Assembly (NCBI GenBank): GCA_937929915.1
Contig: CALFUN010000017.1
Coordinates: 124,001 to 188,000, forward strand
Reading direction: 5' to 3'
DNA length: 64,000 nucleotides
DNA from: an uncultured Caulobacterales bacterium
GTDB lineage: Bacteria; Pseudomonadota; Alphaproteobacteria; Caulobacterales; Maricaulaceae
The notes below the pieces were generated by a model. That model saw only the letters and a list, made by a program, of their open reading frames with translations. It had not been told where the DNA came from and ran no database searches. Shown piece after piece: positions 49,559 to 57,894 of the stretch (positions are counted from its first letter, which is position 1; each line of letters begins with the position of its first letter). The position numbers and the translations under genes are program-made.

Positions 49559-52500
49559 TTAAAGATCAATTTCTACAACACCGCCTTCACTCGCAGCACG
49601 TGATTGGCACAAGATTATATTTGTCTTACGCTGTTTATTTGATAGTACAAAATCACGATGTTCGACTTCGCCGCTGACAAGACCGCATTTGCATACACCG
49701 CAAATACCATCCGAGCATTTCACATCCACATGTATGCCTGCGGCTGCTAAAGCGTCAGTTGGAGCTTGATTGGCCGCCACCGGAATGTCGCGGCCTGATT
49801 TTGCTAGCTTTAGCGTAAAATCAAAATTCTCATAATCAGGCGTTTCAGGGATTGAGAAATATTCCTTATGCAGAGCCTCATCAGGCCAGCCTTGGCGCAG
49901 AGCTGCCATAAGCACCGCGCCCATATAGCGATCTGGCCCGCAAGTATAAAGATGCCAATTTGGCTTATATGTCGACAATATCTTATCCAAATCTGCCCGC
50001 GTTCCATCATCTGAGAAATGCAAATGCACCTTATCAAACCAAGGCGCAGTTTTGATGTCAGTCAAAAAAGACGCCGCAGCTTCGTTTTTACAAGAATAGT
50101 GAAATTCAAAATCACGGCCTTCGCGGTGCAAGCTATGAGCCATAGAGATCATGGGGGTAACACCAATCCCCCCGCCCATAAGAAAGGCTTTGGTCAGGCT
50201 GGACTCCAATGGGAAATGATTAATCGGCTTTGACACAAAAACTTTACGGCCTTCGGTAAAGATACGATGCAAAAGCGCCGACCCGCCGCGCCCTTCATCT
50301 TCGCGCAGAACACCAATTTGGTATTTACTCTGATCCGCAGGGTCGCCTGATAAGCTATATTGGCGGAAAAACTCTGGCGCGATGACAACATCCAAATGCG
50401 CGCCAGCTTCAAATTTTGGCAAAGGCGCGCCATCAAGCGAGCTAAACTCATATTTCGTGATACCGTCTGTTTGCACATCCGCTTTAGAAATTTTAACCCG
50501 CATCACAGGAGCATTTTGCAAATCATAATCTGGGTATTTATGCGCGATATTATCGGTGTTTCCTGCCTTCAATCTGCGCTTATATTCATCTGGAGTTAGC
50601 ATATCTTCATAGGCTTTTATGCCCGCCTCTCTATCCATCGGAAACGGGAATGGGTAAGGCGGCGGGGCGAGGTTGGCAGGGTAAACCGCCAAGGTTTGAT
50701 CTTCGAATTTTAAATCTAAGTCAACTTGCAGATCTCTTTGACTCACGCCATTTTCAGTCAGCGTGTAAGGGCCTTCATCGACCATTTCTATATCCCACCA
50801 CCACTTTTTGACGGGATTGATGCGGCCATTACCAAGCTTGTCATCAAGCTTGGCAAGTGAACTTGCCAGGCTAGGCACATGTGTTGCCGCCCAGCGGAAC
50901 GGCGCTTCGGCAAATAGACCTTCAAGGTTCCACGGACAGGTTTTCATACACCGTCCGCACATAGCGCCCTCTTTTTGAGTAATTCGGTAAGTCGTGCATT
51001 TCTGGCTATCTGACTTCCAAATCTCATAGCCATTAAACATGGTTTTCGGGCCAGCCGTAATCGCCCCGCTCGGACATTCACGCGCGCATTTATTGCAATT
51101 ATTACAAAAATTTTGCAGGCCAAAGTCAATCGGCTGGCTATGCGCGAGCGGCATATTGGTTGTTATCACACCCGATTTTAAGCGCGGCCCTAAAAATGGA
51201 TTTAAGATAACTTCGCCAATACGGCTAACCTCGCCAAGCCCTGCCAAGAGCAATAATGGCGGCTGCAACACCTCTCCGTCCATAACCGTATGGCTCCGCG
51301 CACTATAACCCATACCGCGGATATGCTCGGCAATAATACCGCCCAAGAGCGAAAAGCGTAGATAAGCCCGCATTGACTGTGAACAGGCAATCCAGTCATC
51401 CCCCGCTGCACCTTCCATGGTTTCATGGCCTTGGTCAATCACCATAGAAATTGCGTTTTTATGATAAGGCACAAGCGCCTCACCAACCGCATCATGCGAA
51501 TAATACACCCAATCAGGACAGCGCGAAATCCCAACAGCATCTGCTCCCAGAAAATATAAAGCGGCATGAATGTTATCCGCATTTCTCTGTGCATCTGTCG
51601 TTGTCTGCGACGCTGTCGGTGCCACATCGCCATCTTGCATCAAAACAAAGGCAGCTAGCGGGCGGCGCGGGCCATAGCTTGCCGCGCTTTTACGGACATA
51701 ATTCCCGTTCTTGGCGCCGTCTTGCACAGTTTTGCCCATGTCGCCAAATATAGCGCGAGCAAACATATCTGTACGTTTCGGTACACGCGGAATGCGCGGC
51801 TCATCCATAAAGGTGGTGGGCAGATCAACCCGTTTGATTGTCTCAAATGGAAACCCGCCATCTTTGAATTTACGCGATTTATACGGCACCGCATTAAAAA
51901 CGTTTTTCTCAAAGCCCATCCCAACCCACCAAGCTGGGCCATGGCTTTTCATTTTTTCTATAATAGATTGGTTAGCCCGTGGTTTGAGCGGCATGTCTGG
52001 CGCAAGCTCAAATGTTGTTGTTATGGCGCATATACCAAAATGCGTGCCTAAAAATGGATTACTAATCACAGGGCCAGACGGCGTTTCAATGACTTCGCTG
52101 AGCCCAGCCGCGACAGCCAGCTTGTTCAAATTCACATCCGAACAACTCGCCGTATGGCTACGCGCTTCATACCCTAAAAGGCGGATATAATTAGACAACA
52201 CAACCGATGTTTCAGCCCCGCGAACGCTCGCGCGTTGGGCCTGCGCATTTTGGAACCAATCCGTACCCGCCTCGCCCGCTTTGGGGTCGCGCGGGTATTC
52301 ATAGAGACAGATTAAGGCGTGGGTGTGATGGGCCACGCTACGCGGCGGGGCGGCCATTGTGTCCTTTAGCTCTGCCATAACAACATCAATGCCGCTGGCC
52401 AAAGTCTGTGTCTGTTTCGTAGCAAGATCATTTGCCAGGGCCGCAACATCTGGATTGCTCACAGGCTTATCCAAAAACATCTCTGCTGTCAGCGCACATA

Positions 52501-52801
52501 CCCCAACCTGAGAAGCATCATGATAATAAGCAAAAGCTTTGAGGTGCTGGCTACGCTCTTGCGGGTCGGTTGGCAAAACACCACGCTCTTTTTTGACCAT
52601 ACCGTCACGAATAGCATCCAGCATCGCCGCATATGGCCCCATCGCATTGATAAGATTGTCTCGGTTATCAGCGTCATGAAAGGATAAAGGCGCCATATCG
52701 GGCACGGAGGATAAATTAGCAGCTTGGCTTTGACGCGCTAACCGTTCTAACGGGAATGGCCCTAAATGTACGGGTCTGTTTTTATATGAAAAAAAGCGCA
52801 T
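49559..52801 (-). CDS. Self-sufficient reductive dehalogenase fused to a flavin/2Fe-2S reductase
   Basis: This 1080-residue protein has no signal peptide. Residues about 1-330 and 380-560 form two related cobalamin-fold halves. Both contain GY-ARSHT (residues 210-217 and 498-505) and NPFLG (residues 248-252 and 534-538). Two 4Fe-4S clusters follow, with Cys 566, 569, 572, 576 and Cys 602, 615, 618, 622. From about 760 a phthalate-dioxygenase-reductase-type module begins. Its flavin site is RQYSLSG (813-819), the NAD(P)H site GGGIGVTP (876-883), and the C-terminal plant-type 2Fe-2S Cys are 1029, 1034, 1037 and 1065. The architecture matches catabolic reductive dehalogenases such as Comamonas BhbA and the RdhA of Nitratireductor. 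The halogenated substrate is unknown, and an aryl halide such as a halo-hydroxyphenylacetate is a guess. Confidence 0.85.
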   Translation of the reverse strand: MRFFSYKNRPVHLGPFPLERLARQSQAANLSSVPDMAPLSFHDADNRDNLINAMGPYAAMLDAIRDGMVKKERGVLPTDPQERSQHLKAFAYYHDASQVGVCALTAEMFLDKPVSNPDVAALANDLATKQTQTLASGIDVVMAELKDTMAAPPRSVAHHTHALICLYEYPRDPKAGEAGTDWFQNAQAQRASVRGAETSVVLSNYIRLLGYEARSHTASCSDVNLNKLAVAAGLSEVIETPSGPVISNPFLGTHFGICAITTTFELAPDMPLKPRANQSIIEKMKSHGPAWWVGMGFEKNVFNAVPYKSRKFKDGGFPFETIKRVDLPTTFMDEPRIPRVPKRTDMFARAIFGDMGKTVQDGAKNGNYVRKSAASYGPRRPLAAFVLMQDGDVAPTASQTTTDAQRNADNIHAALYFLGADAVGISRCPDWVYYSHDAVGEALVPYHKNAISMVIDQGHETMEGAAGDDWIACSQSMRAYLRFSLLGGIIAEHIRGMGYSARSHTVMDGEVLQPPLLLLAGLGEVSRIGEVILNPFLGPRLKSGVITTNMPLAHSQPIDFGLQNFCNNCNKCARECPSGAITAGPKTMFNGYEIWKSDSQKCTTYRITQKEGAMCGRCMKTCPWNLEGLFAEAPFRWAATHVPSLASSLAKLDDKLGNGRINPVKKWWWDIEMVDEGPYTLTENGVSQRDLQVDLDLKFEDQTLAVYPANLAPPPYPFPFPMDREAGIKAYEDMLTPDEYKRRLKAGNTDNIAHKYPDYDLQNAPVMRVKISKADVQTDGITKYEFSSLDGAPLPKFEAGAHLDVVIAPEFFRQYSLSGDPADQSKYQIGVLREDEGRGGSALLHRIFTEGRKVFVSKPINHFPLESSLTKAFLMGGGIGVTPMISMAHSLHREGRDFEFHYSCKNEAAASFLTDIKTAPWFDKVHLHFSDDGTRADLDKILSTYKPNWHLYTCGPDRYMGAVLMAALRQGWPDEALHKEYFSIPETPDYENFDFTLKLAKSGRDIPVAANQAPTDALAAAGIHVDVKCSDGICGVCKCGLVSGEVEHRDFVLSNKQRKTNIILCQSRAASEGGVVEIDL

Positions 52802-52894
52802 CTGAAAATCTATCTGGACGATTTTAAGCGGTATTTCTATGATTTTTACAAACTTTTTTGTGATTTAATATTTTCTAGGCAGTAAGAGAAACTC

Positions 52895-53584
52895 ATGAAT
52901 ACGACTCTGCCGCCAAATGGTAGTCTGACCCAAGCCTTTTTGTCTTGGGAAGAGACACTTATCGACAAAATGAAGCTTAACCCGCATCATCCTGATATTT
53001 GGGCATGTTGGCAATCCGCGCAAGGCCTATGTGTGACGCGCAAGGAACATCGTTTACCAAATTTTGAGAAAGCTCAAGCAGACCTCATCGCAAAAGGACA
53101 AGAGCTTGCCACGCGGCGCTCTGGCGGGACGATTGTACCGCAGGGCGAAGGTATTTTGAACATTACAAGCCTGTCTTTGAGTTACGGCCCGCGCAATATC
53201 GGTAAATCTTATATGGATTTTTGCAAAGACATGCAGACGCGGTTCAATACGGTAGGCTTTGATGTTGATATTGGCCCTGTTACGGGGTCTTATTGCGATG
53301 GGGATTATAATCTGATTTTAGACGGCAAAAAACTGGCAGGCACATCACAGCGCTGGGTTAAAGGGCCAGATAAAGCCTTTATCATCCTCAATCATGCCGT
53401 AATATTGGTCACAGAAAACGGCCAAATCGCTACGCAGCGCGTCAATAATTTCCATAAAATAGCCGATGGCAGCGCGCCATATATTGCCGCAAGCTCTATA
53501 TCTTTATGGGAGTCAGAGCAAAATCAAACAGGACTGAGCAAAACACTCTTTTTTGAAAAAGTAATGCAAAATTTATTCAATTAA
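52895..53584 (+). CDS. Lipoate-protein ligase A/B family protein
   Basis: This 229-residue protein of the biotin/lipoate ligase fold has TRRSGGTIVPQGEGILNITS near residue 70 and GSYCDGDYNLILDGKKLAGTSQRW near residue 130-155, the lipoyl-AMP site of LplA-like proteins, with Lys in GKKLAGT. Whether it activates free lipoate or transfers octanoyl/lipoyl groups is unclear. It lacks the accessory domain of E. coli LplA. It is divergent from the dehalogenase gene. It could lipoylate the E2 at 45560 or another lipoyl protein. Confidence 0.78.
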   Translation: MNTTLPPNGSLTQAFLSWEETLIDKMKLNPHHPDIWACWQSAQGLCVTRKEHRLPNFEKAQADLIAKGQELATRRSGGTIVPQGEGILNITSLSLSYGPRNIGKSYMDFCKDMQTRFNTVGFDVDIGPVTGSYCDGDYNLILDGKKLAGTSQRWVKGPDKAFIILNHAVILVTENGQIATQRVNNFHKIADGSAPYIAASSISLWESEQNQTGLSKTLFFEKVMQNLFN

Positions 53585-53606
53585 TTCATAGACTTGATAT
53601 ACATAC

Positions 53607-54419
53607 TTAATGCCTGTCAAAATATGCCAATATACGCTGTGCGCGCTTCACAATAGGGGCTTCAACGAATTTTCCGTCGAGTAGAACCACATTACCATTA
53701 GCGACTTGATAGGCCTCTACGATACGGCGTGCCTCATCGGCTTGCGTTTGGCTTGGCATTAAGGCTGCATGAATGCGGTCAATTTGGGCGGGATGAATTG
53801 CGCTACGAGCATGAATACCAAGCCCTTTCAATCGCCGCGTCGATGCTTCGCAATCGTCTAAATCTCGCACATTTATATGCGGGACACCGAATAGCTGCAC
53901 ATCAAAAGCCGCTGCCGCTGCAACACAGCGCGAATGGCCGTAAAGATGTGTGTCCCAGCTTTGGTCACAATCCACATCCCCCGCATAATCTATCGATCCA
54001 TAAAGCCCGTAGGCCACGCGCGAATGGGCGAAAATCTCGTCACAATTCACAAGCCCTACCGCGCTTTCAATAATCGCGAAAAATGACCCAATTCCGTTTG
54101 GCAAGCGTTTATCCAAAGCTTCCATATCCGCCTGCGTGCTGACCTTTGGCACCATCACATAAGGCAAGCTTAATCCGCTTTGCGCCAGCGCAGCTATATC
54201 GGTCTGCCCTGCCTCCGTATCTAGCCCATTTATACGCAGGCTCACATGTTTATGCTGCGTGTTTAGCAGCCATGTTAAAACAGTTTCGCGCGCAGCCGCT
54301 TTATCGCTTGCCCCGACGGCATCTTCCAAATCAATACAGACCAAATCCGCCGCGCTAGCGCAGGCTTTCTCAAATCTGTCGGCGCGATTACCAGGTACGA
54401 AGAGTAGCGAGCGAAACAT
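53607..54419 (-). CDS. CitE-like beta-hydroxyacyl-CoA lyase
   Basis: This 270-residue TIM-barrel lyase of the HpcH/HpaI/CitE superfamily has RSLLFVPGNRADRFEKA at the N-terminus, Arg in LRINGLDTEAG, the metal Glu in IIESAVGLVN and the Asp in GSIDYAGDVDC. Family members cleave citramalyl-CoA, malyl-CoA or HMG-CoA. The gene set around it equals the M. tuberculosis locus whose CitE homologue Rv2498c acts on (R)-HMG-CoA and citramalyl-CoA. It lies 3 nt downstream of the thiolase gene, and no MvaB-type HMG-CoA lyase is present. Confidence 0.85.
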   Translation of the reverse strand: MFRSLLFVPGNRADRFEKACASAADLVCIDLEDAVGASDKAAARETVLTWLLNTQHKHVSLRINGLDTEAGQTDIAALAQSGLSLPYVMVPKVSTQADMEALDKRLPNGIGSFFAIIESAVGLVNCDEIFAHSRVAYGLYGSIDYAGDVDCDQSWDTHLYGHSRCVAAAAAFDVQLFGVPHINVRDLDDCEASTRRLKGLGIHARSAIHPAQIDRIHAALMPSQTQADEARRIVEAYQVANGNVVLLDGKFVEAPIVKRAQRILAYFDRH

Positions 54420-54422
54420 GAC

Positions 54423-55613
54423 TTAGCTACGTTTCAAGCAAACCGCTGTCGCCTCGCCCCCGCCAATACAAAGTGAGGCCACACCTGTTTTTGCATCACG
54501 CTTTTCCATTTCAGCAATCAAGGTCGTCATAATCCGCGCACCTGACGCCCCAATAGGATGCCCCAACACACAACCGCCACCATTTACATTGACCTTATCA
54601 TGGTCAAGACCCAGCTCTTGCATTGCAATCATTGGGACAACGGCAAAGGCTTCATTAATCTCCCATAAATCAACATCCGCCGCATCCCAATTTGCTTTTT
54701 TGAGCGCTTTTTTGATCGCCGTGACGGGCGCTGTCGTAAAATAGGCCGGTGCATGCGCATGGGCTGCGTGCGAGACGATTTCAGCAAGCACTTTATGACC
54801 GCCTTTTTCCGCCTCTGATTGACGCATCAACACAAGCGCTGCCGCGCCGTCATTAATCGAGCTTGCATTGGCCGCTGTCACAGTGCCGTCTTTGGTAAAG
54901 ACAGGCCGCAAATTTGGGATTTTCTCAGGACGGGCATTGGCTGTGCCTTCATCGGATTTAACAATAACATCTCCTTTACGGCCCTTAACTGTTATCGGGG
55001 TTACCTCACGGTCAAATTTACCATCCGCTTCAGCAGCTTGAGCGCGGCGGACAGATTCGATCGCATAGGCATCTTGTTGCTCGCGCGTAAATTGATACTC
55101 TTTGGCTATCATATCGGCAAAAGCCCCCATAGCGCCGCCTTGATAGGCATCTGTGAGCCCGTCATACATCATTGAGTCAACCATTTTAGTATCCCCCATA
55201 CGCACACCACCGCGCGCATTTGGCATCAAATATGGGGCGCGAGTCATATTTTCCATGCCCCCTGCGACAGCAACATCAATCGAACCCGCTTTAATCGCGT
55301 CATGGGCCATAATCGCAGCCTGCATACCAGAACCGCACATCTTATTGACGGTTGTGGCTTCGCAATGCTCACCAAGACCTGCGTGAATCGCGGCTTGGCG
55401 CGCGGGCGCTTGGCCCTGCCCTGCAGGTAATACGCAGCCCATCACAGTTTGCTCAACCTTATCGGCGGCCACACCAGCTTCTTCCATAGCCGCCCGAATG
55501 GCGGCCGCGCCTAACTCAGGCGCAGATACAGTCGAAAACGCCCCTTGAAACGCGCCCATGGGCGTACGGGCCATACCTACAATAACAACAGGGTTTTGGG
55601 AGGAATTTACCAT
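54423..55613 (-). CDS. Acetyl-CoA acetyltransferase (thiolase)
   Basis: This 396-residue thiolase has the nucleophile Cys in KMCGSGMQA (about residue 92), the His region in EINEAFAVVPM, GHPIGASGAR with the His, and the C-terminal CIGGGEATA Cys. It splits acetoacetyl-CoA to two acetyl-CoA, or condenses them. It lies between a small membrane ORF and the CitE gene, downstream of scoAB. This completes acetoacetate use from leucine. Confidence 0.93.
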   Translation of the reverse strand: MVNSSQNPVVIVGMARTPMGAFQGAFSTVSAPELGAAAIRAAMEEAGVAADKVEQTVMGCVLPAGQGQAPARQAAIHAGLGEHCEATTVNKMCGSGMQAAIMAHDAIKAGSIDVAVAGGMENMTRAPYLMPNARGGVRMGDTKMVDSMMYDGLTDAYQGGAMGAFADMIAKEYQFTREQQDAYAIESVRRAQAAEADGKFDREVTPITVKGRKGDVIVKSDEGTANARPEKIPNLRPVFTKDGTVTAANASSINDGAAALVLMRQSEAEKGGHKVLAEIVSHAAHAHAPAYFTTAPVTAIKKALKKANWDAADVDLWEINEAFAVVPMIAMQELGLDHDKVNVNGGGCVLGHPIGASGARIMTTLIAEMEKRDAKTGVASLCIGGGEATAVCLKRS

Positions 55614-55615
55614 GT

Positions 55616-55822
55616 TTAGTCTTCTTTCTGAGTTTCGTTTTCTGTATTTCGCGCCATATTATTTTGGCCTGTTATGTTTGACTCTTTTTCAAGGGCTTCT
55701 TTTCGCGCGATATGCGCTTGAACGCGCTCTAATTTTTCAGACAGATCCTTTTTATCTGCAAAAGCCTTGTAAGATAAAGCAACGGTTAATCCTAATCCAA
55801 AAAGACATATAAACCCTAACAC
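55616..55822 (-). CDS. Small single-helix membrane protein within the scoAB-thiolase operon
   Basis: This 68-codon ORF starts with GTG at 55822, preceded by a GAGG site 9 nt upstream. It encodes a transmembrane helix (ICLFGLGLTVALSYKAF, residues 5-21) followed by a highly charged coiled-coil-like tail. It lies in the 230-bp gap between scoB and the thiolase gene, ends 3 nt before the thiolase start and is in the operon orientation. I do not recognise the family. A small membrane-associated or adaptor role is possible, and so is a leader ORF. Confidence 0.45.
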   Translation of the reverse strand: MLGFICLFGLGLTVALSYKAFADKKDLSEKLERVQAHIARKEALEKESNITGQNNMARNTENETQKED

Positions 55823-55840
55823 TGCAAAACCTCAACTGCG

Positions 55841-56494
55841 TCATTCAAATATAACATCAGCCTCTGTTTTAGCTTTGATTTCATCCAAAGTCACGCCATC
55901 CGCCATTTGCGTGAGCTTAAAGCGTTTCGGATTGCCTAGCCGTTCAAACACGCCCAAATCTGTAATCACCATATCAATGCAATTTTGACCTGTCAGCGGG
56001 AGGCTGCATTTGTTGAGAAATTTACTCTCGCCGCGTTTATTGGTGTGATCAAACAGAGCGATACAACGTTTAACGCCCGCAACTAAATCCATCGCCCCGC
56101 CCATGCCTTTGACCATTTTACCGGGTATCATCCAATTCGCAATATCGCCATTCTCGGCCACTTCCATCGCCCCTAGGATAGATAAATCAATATGGCCGCC
56201 GCGTATCATGGCAAAGCTGGTGGCACTGTCGAAAAACGACGATTTTGGCAAGGTCGTAATCGTCTGCTTACCCGCATTAATCAGGTCTGCATCTTGCTCG
56301 CCAGCATATGGAAACGGCCCCATACCCAGCATGCCATTTTCAGATTGCAGCGTCACATCCACTCCGTCAGGGATATGATTAGCCACCAATGTCGGTATGC
56401 CAATCCCCAGATTTACATAAAATCCGTCTTGGAGTTCTTGCGCCGCGCGCGCTGCCATTTCATCGCGTGTCCATCCTGTTTTGTCATGACCCAT
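55841..56494 (-). CDS. scoB: 3-oxoacid CoA-transferase subunit B
   Basis: This 217-residue beta subunit has the catalytic Glu in LQSENGMLGMGPFPYAG near residue 55. It has the GG-containing HIDLSILGAMEVAENGDIANW and the conserved KCSLPLTG. With subunit A it transfers CoA from succinyl-CoA (or another donor) to acetoacetate. It is 3 nt downstream of scoA. Confidence 0.93.
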   Translation of the reverse strand: MGHDKTGWTRDEMAARAAQELQDGFYVNLGIGIPTLVANHIPDGVDVTLQSENGMLGMGPFPYAGEQDADLINAGKQTITTLPKSSFFDSATSFAMIRGGHIDLSILGAMEVAENGDIANWMIPGKMVKGMGGAMDLVAGVKRCIALFDHTNKRGESKFLNKCSLPLTGQNCIDMVITDLGVFERLGNPKRFKLTQMADGVTLDEIKAKTEADVIFE

Positions 56495-56497
56495 AGC

Positions 56498-57193
56498 CTA
56501 AACCTCCCGCAAGGTGAGTTGCTCAATGCGTTTCTCGCACTTTGCCTCAACAATACGCTGCACAAAAATACCAGCTGTATGAATGAAGTTGGGGTCAAGT
56601 GAACCGATAGGGACAATCTCGTCAACTTCGGCTATAGTGACTTTCCCTGCCATGGCCATTAGCGGCGCGAAATTACGCGCTGTCGCTTTGAAAATCAGAT
56701 TACCTTCCGCATCACCCCTCCACGCTTTGATGATAGACATATCAGCCTTAAGACCTGTCTCCATGATATAAGTCTCTGCGCCGAACTCTTTATGTTCCTT
56801 ACCCTGAGCAATCACAGTGCCAACGCCCGTTTTTGTGTAAAACCCTGGAATACCAGAACCGCCCGCACGAATACGCTCTGCCAAAGTCCCTTGCGGATTA
56901 AATTCAAGCTCTAATTCTCCGCCCAAATATTGCCGCTCAAATTCTTTATTTTCGCCCACATAAGAGCTAACCATTTTGCGAATTTGGCGCGTTTCCAAAA
57001 GCTGCCCTAATCCAAACCCGTCCACACCTGCATTGTTAGAAATCACGGTCATGTCTTTGGCCCCGCTATCACGCAGAGCCGCAATTAAGTTTTCTGGAAT
57101 CCCGCAAAGACCAAAGCCGCTACTCATCACGGTCATGCCGTCAAAGGGCAGTCCCGCAAGGGCCGCATTAGATGTTTCGTAAACTTTACCCAT
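56498..57193 (-). CDS. scoA: 3-oxoacid CoA-transferase subunit A
   Basis: This 231-residue alpha subunit of a succinyl-CoA:3-ketoacid transferase has GMTVMSSGFGLCGIPENLI near the N-terminus, AGGSGIPGFYTKTGVGT and EVDEIVPIGSLDPNFIHTPG-like C-terminal features (EVDEIVPIGSLDPNFIHT). It starts the acetoacetate activation pair and is 15 nt downstream of tetR, so tetR, scoA, scoB, the small ORF, thiolase and citE form one operon. Confidence 0.93.
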   Translation of the reverse strand: MGKVYETSNAALAGLPFDGMTVMSSGFGLCGIPENLIAALRDSGAKDMTVISNNAGVDGFGLGQLLETRQIRKMVSSYVGENKEFERQYLGGELELEFNPQGTLAERIRAGGSGIPGFYTKTGVGTVIAQGKEHKEFGAETYIMETGLKADMSIIKAWRGDAEGNLIFKATARNFAPLMAMAGKVTIAEVDEIVPIGSLDPNFIHTAGIFVQRIVEAKCEKRIEQLTLREV

Positions 57194-57208
57194 AATACCC
57201 TTTTCTGA

Positions 57209-57829
57209 TCACGCCGCCATACCGCTGCGTAATTGCATTACAAAATGATCGGCAATGTCATTCGCGTCTAAACGGCCTTCAATATCATACCAAGCATTTA
57301 ACCAGTTGAGTGCGCCCATAAAGAAGAATACATAAAGACGCGGATCGCCCGCTCGGATTGTACCGCCCGCCTGTCCGCGTTTCACGACATCAACAACACG
57401 GCGCTCAATTTTATTACGGCGCTTTAAAATCTGCACTTCCCAATCACCTTTCAAGCTATCGACATCCGTGAGTAGAGACACACCTGATTGCGTCAATAAT
57501 TCAACAAAATCTCTGAAAATAGCTTCAAGCGTTTCAAGGCCAGACAATGACGTGCGGGCATAAGATTTCAAAATCTCATCCATAGAATCGTACGTCATGA
57601 CATGAGATTCAAATAAAATCTCTTCTTTGTTTTTCACATAATAATATAGCGCCGCTTTTGTCAGTCCTAAACTTTTGGCAATATCAACCATAGATGTGTT
57701 ATGATAACCACGACGGCGAAAGGCGCTGGCAGCGCTCAAAATAACAGATCGCCGCTTGGCCGCAAATTGCGCATCTCTATCAAAGGGCGCTTTTATGGAC
57801 ATCTGCACTGACATACACTTCGCTAACAT
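57209..57829 (-). CDS. TetR-family regulator of the leucine/acetoacetate cluster
   Basis: This 206-residue regulator has the N-terminal HTH with ILSAASAFRRRGYHNTSMVDIAKSLGLTKAALYYYVKNKEEIL and an all-helical C-terminal ligand domain. Several Met codons occur near the start (57829, 57814, 57802), and the first is drawn. It is divergent from mccB. The inverted repeat at 57836-57859 in the gap is a good operator candidate. The M. tuberculosis homologous locus also carries a TetR (Rv2506). The ligand is likely an acyl-CoA or a branched-chain intermediate, by inference. Confidence 0.85.
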   Translation of the reverse strand: MLAKCMSVQMSIKAPFDRDAQFAAKRRSVILSAASAFRRRGYHNTSMVDIAKSLGLTKAALYYYVKNKEEILFESHVMTYDSMDEILKSYARTSLSGLETLEAIFRDFVELLTQSGVSLLTDVDSLKGDWEVQILKRRNKIERRVVDVVKRGQAGGTIRAGDPRLYVFFFMGALNWLNAWYDIEGRLDANDIADHFVMQLRSGMAA

Positions 57830-57835
57830 ACGAAT

Positions 57836-57859
57836 AAATTTGACTCAAGGTTCAAATTT
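57836..57859. promoter_or_regulatory. 8-bp inverted repeat in the tetR-mccB divergent region
   Basis: AAATTTGA (57836-57843) and TCAAATTT (57852-57859) are perfect inverse repeats with an 8-nt spacer. The element sits between tetR (start 57829) and mccB (start 57895), covering promoter-like sequence (TTGACT inside it). A TetR operator is the likeliest reading. Confidence 0.5.
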
Positions 57860-57894
57860 TAATACGTGAAGTAAAAATTAGGATCAAAGACTCT

